Shown: piece after piece, positions 58,711-64,000 of the stretch
Layout: the number at the start of each line of letters is the position of its first letter
How positions within the stretch are numbered: the stretch's first letter is position 1
Assembly: GCA_021234155.1 (NCBI GenBank)
Contig: JAJEKV010000004.1
Location: 13,234,716 to 13,298,715 of the forward strand
Reading direction: 5' to 3'
DNA from: Isoetes taiwanensis
Taxonomy: Eukaryota > Streptophyta > Lycopodiopsida > Isoetales > Isoetaceae
DNA: 64,000 bases
Made by a program: the position numbers and the translations under genes
The notes under the pieces: generated by a model
The model's database searches: none
What the model saw: the letters and a program-made list of their open reading frames with translations, nothing else
Told to the model about the DNA's origin: nothing

Positions 58711-59051
58711 CTGCTTTTGAGTTAGTAGATGGTTGGAGTTATTGTGAGCTCTATGCTTGGCATGTCATTACATGTTTGTAGCTCTCATACTAATGTGCAG
58801 GTTGATAGGTTGGGAGCGTCTGCTATATTTTTCATGATTTGTGGTTGCAGGCCCTTTTATCAAGCTGGAGAATAATCGAGCATCATTGCAGACGTCTAGG
58901 AGTTTTAGAGAATCTGGATTTTCAGCTTTGTTCAAGCCATTTTATACTCAATTGTGTTTTTAGCCTATCATTGATTAGTGTTACTATTATCGTCAGGGTT
59001 TTTCCTCGAAAACCCGAAAGGGCGAGGTTTTTTAATCCCGATTATAATGGT

Positions 59052-59174
59052 AGCATTTTGTACATTGTATTGTTTTAGTGGAGACACCCAGATGGGGCTT
59101 TTCTTTTAGTTTCTCTCTTCTTGCTTGCTGGTTTTGAGAATTGAATTTATCTTCGTATCACGATAAGAAGATAA
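59052..59174 (+). repeat. right-end repeat 'E', copy 2 (123 bp)
   Basis: Identical to 57173-57295; right end of tandem unit 2, followed by unrelated TCATACCATG. Confidence 0.95.
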
Positions 59175-60310
59175 TCATACCATGATCATCTAACATCTTT
59201 AATAGAACAACAATTCTAATACGTCATATCTAATCCTAAGGATTCACGGATCAATGTTCCTTAGTCAGTCTAGTTTTAGGGTTAATGGTCTATGAGCATG
59301 TAACACTAAAATAGAGATGCTGATAAAATTTAGAGGCAAGAATATGATTATCACAAGTGTAATGATAAAATGCCTAGCAAGATTTTTCCAATTCAAAATC
59401 TACATGAACACATGTAGTACAAATGAAGATCTAGTGGAGAGCCACAATGATGAGTTTTCAGCTTAATAAGTCTCACAAATATCCATGAGAAGCAGTGGCA
59501 GTGGATAATGTCTATGGGAGGCAAAGATGTAGGCACAACAGTGTCAAACAAAATCAAAGTCCATGAGAAGCAGTGGCAGTGGATAATCATAGCCAAATCA
59601 CAGATATTCTTCCCTAAGCTAAAGTGTGATGATGAAGGTGATAGATTTATTATGAGGTAACCCTAAGTGTGCTATGTATGAGCTAAGCACCTTCTAAGGT
59701 TACTACTTGATGATTATTTGATGGTCAACATGGTTATGAGCCTAGCTTCAAGGTTAACAGAATTCATGAAAGTTAACTTAAAAGATAATATTAGGTTCAA
59801 TGGTACAGGGAGCTCATTATTCGAAGTATGCATGTGGGATATTATCAAAGGCAGCGTATTTCCACATTGACGTCTGTGGGATATTGATGACGAAGCAGAA
59901 ACCCAGAGGCCTTAACCGCCGGATTATGCACTACAAGTATGAAGAACAAACGAAACAATGGTGTGGACGGGTATGCAGTTGATTCGGGAGTTAACATATC
60001 GGTTTTGAATGAACCCGAGCATACAAAAGGATTGAAGAACAATTGCGAGAGGCTACAGTAATATAATGGTTAAAGGAGCTTATTGAAAAGAGATTATTGA
60101 CCATTGCATTATTATTGTTCTTGAGACATTGCTTGTTATTTTTGAGGTTGCATGATTGCAAAGTGTATATGGAGAAATCTAGTGGAAATAAGTGACCACA
60201 ACTTGGCTTTCCACTAAGATCACTTGTTGCATTCAAGTACATAGTTGAATTTGATAATCTTGCTAGACCATTGCTTGTGACAATTGAAGAATTTCTCTTA
60301 ATATCCTACA
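59175..60310 (+). other. 5' flank and 5' LTR of the copia element (left border unknown)
   Basis: The LTR must end at 60310 (...TATCCTACA), just before the primer-binding site. Its start could not be fixed because the 3' LTR lies outside the window. No host gene is seen here. Confidence 0.5.
59482..59587. repeat. 28-bp direct repeat pair
   Basis: TCCATGAGAAGCAGTGGCAG... (28 bp) occurs at 59482-59509 and 59560-59587 without mismatch. Confidence 0.9.
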
Positions 60311-60311
60311 G

Positions 60312-60323
60312 TGGTATCAGAGC
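60312..60323 (+). other. primer-binding site for tRNA-iMet (copia element)
   Basis: TGGTATCAGAGC, one base after the LTR end CA (60309-60310), is the standard initiator-Met tRNA primer site of Ty1/copia elements. Confidence 0.9.
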
Positions 60324-60334
60324 AATCTCAAGCC

Positions 60335-61793
60335 ATGTCTAGCAGATTTGGAGCTAGTCTGCTCAACACCATTGATGTATACAAAGGGGGACCAGGATTT
60401 CAGATATGGAAGGATGCCATAATGCATGTCCTGGATGTAGAGGACCTCTGGGAGGTAGTTGATCCAAATAGTCAAGTGTCTGCAGGGGTACTGACAAGAA
60501 CTGCCTCTACAGGGTCAGTAGTTGGAGCTGCTGGTGGGCAACAAACTGCAGGAGCAGGTGCAGCAGGCTCAGGAGCAAGCACTGGACGTTCTGGAGGAAG
60601 TAACAGTGCAGGAGGAGCAAAATCCTTGCAAGCAAAATTTAACAAGGGATCATAACTTGTAAGGTAAATCCTGCTATACGTTTAAAATTAAGATCTCTCA
60701 GTCCTAGGGAGATGTGGAAATTCCTTTTTAAGCATTATGAAGAAAAAACATATTCACAAATAGATCTATTGGAAAATGAGCTAAGAAATCTAAAGCTTAG
60801 AGAGGAAGAAGATGTATCTGAATTCTTCAACAAGTTTGCCAACTTGATTGCTGACCTAGAGGGTGCTGGGGTTGCCATATCTGAGAGGAGTCAGGTATTG
60901 CAAATTTCAAGGGCCATAGCAGAAAATGAGACCATGTCATTGTTTATTAGAAACACAAGTAAAAGAAGAGAAGAGGCAGAGGTTATGCTTAGAACTGAAT
61001 GGGAGCAAAAGAAGGTATTAAGGCAAAGTCAAAACGAGGAAACCCCTGAGATATTAATGCTGAAAAAGAGAGGGAAAATAATCTGTTACCACTGTCATGA
61101 AGCAGGGCACTATAAAAGTGAATGCCCTAAACTCAAAAAGGAATTTAACTGCTATAACTGTGGGGGGAGAGGTCATGCTGCATCCAAGTGTCCCACACCT
61201 AAAAATTATGGCAGAACTTCTAGAGGAAGAGGTGAATCCAGCAGTGGAAGATCTGGTAGAGGCAGGGGTCGAGGCTATGAGAGAGCATACATTGCTCGAG
61301 AAGAACAAAAAGCCAAAACTAAAGCAGAAGCAGAAGATGAAGATGAGGTATTAAGTGGTTTTGCAGTTATCAATGAGAATGTATGTACTAATAAAGCTGG
61401 TCATTTAATAGTTGATTCTGGAGCTGAAAGATCAGTAGTAAAGGATGCTGTTTTGTTGAAGCAATTTTCAACTGCCAAATCAAGGAAGATTCAAGTAGGC
61501 AATGGTGCTTTGCAAGATATTGAAGGAAGTGGGCTATTACAACTAGAAGACTTGAGGGGAAACATCATAAATATAGAGGATGTGTTGTGTGTTCCAGCTA
61601 TAATTAAAAATCTAATTTCAGTCAGTCAATTATGTGATTTGGGATATAGAGTAACATTTGAAGCTGAGCAATGTAATGTTTTTCTCAAAGATGAATTGAA
61701 GTTTTATGCCAAGAGAGTTGGCAATTTGTTTGAGTTAAACAACCTTGTACATTGTGGTGTGAATGCCATATCAGAAGCTGGTGTAGCCTTATA
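60335..61793 (+). pseudogene. Ty1/copia gag and protease, frameshifted
   Basis: Gag builds the virus-like particle and the protease cuts the polyprotein. ATG 60335 starts MSSRFGASLLNTIDVYKGGP and the frame reaches a Gly/Ala-rich stretch, ending at 60655. The continuation (CKVNPAIRLKLRSLSPREMW) is in another frame, so one frameshift lies near 60640. From there the frame is open to 61793. It holds ELRNLKLREEEDVSEFFNKF, two CX2CX4HX4C knuckles (CYHCHEAGHYKSEC, CYNCGGRGHAASKC), a basic RGRGRG region and the aspartic protease DSGA motif (LIVDSGAERSVV), ending in ISVSQLCDLGYRVTFE. TAG at 61792-61794 ends it where the GAG-pre-integrase WH...LGH block should follow. Confidence 0.9.
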
Positions 61794-64000
61794 GATTATG
61801 GAGACAACAAAATCAATCAAATTTGTGAGGGATGTGCTCTTGGAAAGTTGCATAGATTGCCTTTTGCTAAAAGAGAATCTAAAACCCAACAAACTCTAGA
61901 ATTGGTACACTCTGACTTATGTGGTCCATTAAATGTAAGAGGAAGAGGAAACAAGAGATATTTCATAACATTCACTGATGATCATAGCAGAAAATGCAAA
62001 ACATATTCCTTGGAAAAGAAATCACAAGCTCTAAATGCATTCAAACAATATGTGGCAGAAATGGAAAGGGAAACAGGTCACAAGCTAAAATGTATTAGGT
62101 CAGACCGTGGAGGGGAATATCTATCTGCAAAGTTTAAAACATTCTGTATCACACATGGCATCAAAAGACAGTTAACATGCAGGTACACTCCTCAACAAAA
62201 TGGGGTCTCTGAAAGGAAAAACAGGACAATTATGGATGCTGTCAGGTCTATGCTAAAGGAAAGTGGTCTGCCAAATTATCTTTGGGTAGAAGCCTTGCAA
62301 ACTGCCATAGAAATTCAGAACGTTCTTCCATCATCTGCATTGCATGGGAATATACCAAACATTGTATGGAATCCAAATGAGAAAATAGACTATATGAAAT
62401 ACAAAGTTTATGGTTGCTTGGTATATACACATGTCCCCTCAGAACTAAGGAAAAAATTGGACAATAGAGCTGAGATTGGTTTTTTGGTTGGCTATGACAA
62501 TGAAGCTAAGGGATATAGAGTAATCCTGAAACAAAAACCATTGTGGTCAGCCGAGATGTTTTATTCAATGAGAATGTCTTATACAAACACAAAGGGAGTA
62601 AAAATAGTATCTAAAAGTATAGAACCTATGGGTGAATTTGATGCTAATGAGGCAGATGAGATAGAGGAGATTGAGCAGGCTGTTCAAGGAGAGGAGGAGG
62701 TGCAGAATATCCAGGGAAATGCAGAAGAAGAGGAGAATCAAGCTCCTCAAGTACATGATGAACATAAAGCCGCTGAGGTGGAGCAAGAATCACAACAAGG
62801 AATGCAAGAAGTACATGATACAGTAAAAATAAAAGGGAAAAGGAAAACTCAAGCAGAAAAATTACTTGAAGAAGCAAAGTTAGGAGACAAACCTTATGGC
62901 AGAACTGAACAAGGTAAAAGTAGACATATTGGAGCAGTAGAACATGAGCAAATAATGACCATTCTGGAAGATGAAGCTATACCACAGAACTATACAGAGG
63001 TCCAAGAAAGTCCAGACAAAAAAAAATGGATGGCAGCCATGAATGATGAGCTTAAATCATTTGAAGATACAAATACATATGAACTAGTAAAATCTGATGG
63101 CAAGCAGAATATCATAGGGTGTAAATGGTTGTACAAAATCAAGCTTAACCCAGATGGAAGCAAGAAGTTTAAAGCAAGGTTAGTTGCTCAAGGGTACACT
63201 CAGAAAAAGGGCAGAGATTATGATGAGACCTATTCACCTATAGTAAAACTTACAAGCATCAGAATTTTATTAGCTATGGCAAATGCTCTGAATTTAGAAT
63301 TGCATCATATGGATGTCAAAACAGCATTTTTAAATGCAAAACTTGAGGAGGAGGCTTTTATGAGGCAAGCACCAGGTTATGAGAAAGGGGAAAACATGAT
63401 ATGGAAACTGAATAGGGCTGTATATGGATTGAAACAATCACCAAGGGAATGGTATCTATGTATGAACCAATTTTTACAAGAACAGAATTTTGAGAAGTTG
63501 CAAAATGATGGCAACTTGTATAGATTCAAGCAAAGTGAAGATTATTGCATAGTTGCATTGTATGTGGATGATTGTATCATGATGGCTAGTTCTATGAAGA
63601 TTCTAAATTTATGCAAAGACATTCTGAAATCACGGTTTCAAATGGCAGACCTAGGTGAACTGAAAAGGTTCCTAGGTATAGAGGTTGACAGGAATAGAGA
63701 GCAAAAATGGTTGAGGTTACATCAAGACAAGCATGTGGAAAATATGCTCAAAAGGTTCAACCTAACTGAAGCAAAACCAGCAAAAATTCCAATGACTCCA
63801 GGATATAGGTTAACTTATGTGCAAGAATATACTGAAGAAGACATTGCTCAAATGGAAAATATTCCTTATAGAGCACTAATTGGGTGTTTGCTTTATTTGG
63901 CTAATAATACTCGGCCTGATATTGCTTATGCAGTCAACATCCTCAGCAGAAGAAACCACAATGCAACAAGAGAACAATGGGAGGCAGCCAAACGAGTTTT
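61794..64000 (+). pseudogene. Ty1/copia integrase and reverse transcriptase, 3' part outside the window
   Basis: One frame is open from 61794 to the window edge. It starts within the integrase zinc region (CEGCALGKLHRLPF). The two His residues of the HHCC finger are missing, consistent with a deletion at the junction with the gag frame. The core has HSDLCGPL, RSDRGGEY and NGVSERKN (D, D, E). Between about 62523 and 62610 the proper text (TIVVSRDVLFNENVLYKHKG) lies in another frame, so two compensating indels occurred. The RT shows KKWMAAMNDELKSFEDTNTY, HHMDVKTAFLNA and ALYVDDCIMM (YVDD, 63561-63572), then LLYLANNTRPDIAYAVN. RNase H and the 3' LTR would lie beyond 64000. Confidence 0.9.

Noticed and set aside
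46976-59174. Reading S and E as ends of two LTRs of one retrotransposon
   Set aside because: E does not end in CA, the two interiors do not match as LTRs would, and there is no internal gag/pol between them.

Overview
The window looks like nuclear DNA from a land plant with a large, repeat-rich genome. The evidence is plant-type L1 LINEs (gag-like ORF1, APE endonuclease plus RT ORF2, C-terminal zf-RVT-like end), a Ty1/copia element primed by initiator-Met tRNA, a PLS-class PPR fragment, a CDKG/CDK11-type kinase fragment and GT-AG introns. A fern, lycophyte or gymnosperm would fit, but the sequence alone does not settle the species. No bacterial-type operon, CRISPR array or rRNA gene was seen.

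Layout. 1-14.5 kb: mostly non-coding, with two weak exon candidates, a 58-bp and a 130-bp tandem duplication, an ORF1-only L1 derivative (minus strand, 5.58-7.52 kb), a transketolase gene fragment at 10.0 kb and a CACTA-like end at 12.9 kb. 14.5-21.6 kb: the only convincing host gene, a multi-exon gene for a PH-domain protein with a long low-complexity C-terminal exon; one intron holds a tRNA-Ala-like (SINE-like) sequence. 23-34 kb: TE and gene fragments. These are a LINE ORF1-type fragment, a CDKG/CDK11-like fragment between two copies of a 380-bp repeat, and the remains of a small-LTR retrotransposon (27.2-33.2 kb) carrying a decayed non-L1 LINE. 34.25-42.09 kb: a full-length L1-type LINE with poly(A) and target-site duplication. 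42.36-43.24 kb: a divergent, CENH3-like histone H3 sequence with frameshifts, starting 258 bp after the LINE's target-site copy. 44.4-46.7 kb: a very old L1 relic. 47-59.2 kb: two tandem units sharing 153-bp left and 123-bp right ends. The first contains a PPR fragment and was split by a full-length antisense L1 (49.25-56.12 kb) with a 17-bp target-site duplication. 60.3-64 kb: the 5' part of a Ty1/copia element running off the window.

Relationships. Nearly all coding capacity belongs to retroelements, most of them broken, and the host-like fragments (transketolase, CDK, PPR, histone H3) are partial or frameshifted. The structural points most worth following up are the CENH3-like H3 sequence with an expanded tail, the tandem unit whose junction forms a 62-bp near-palindrome, the UAAUG stop/start overlap between ORF1 and ORF2 of the antisense LINE, and the ORF1-only LINE derivative. 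No complete new multi-gene system was found.
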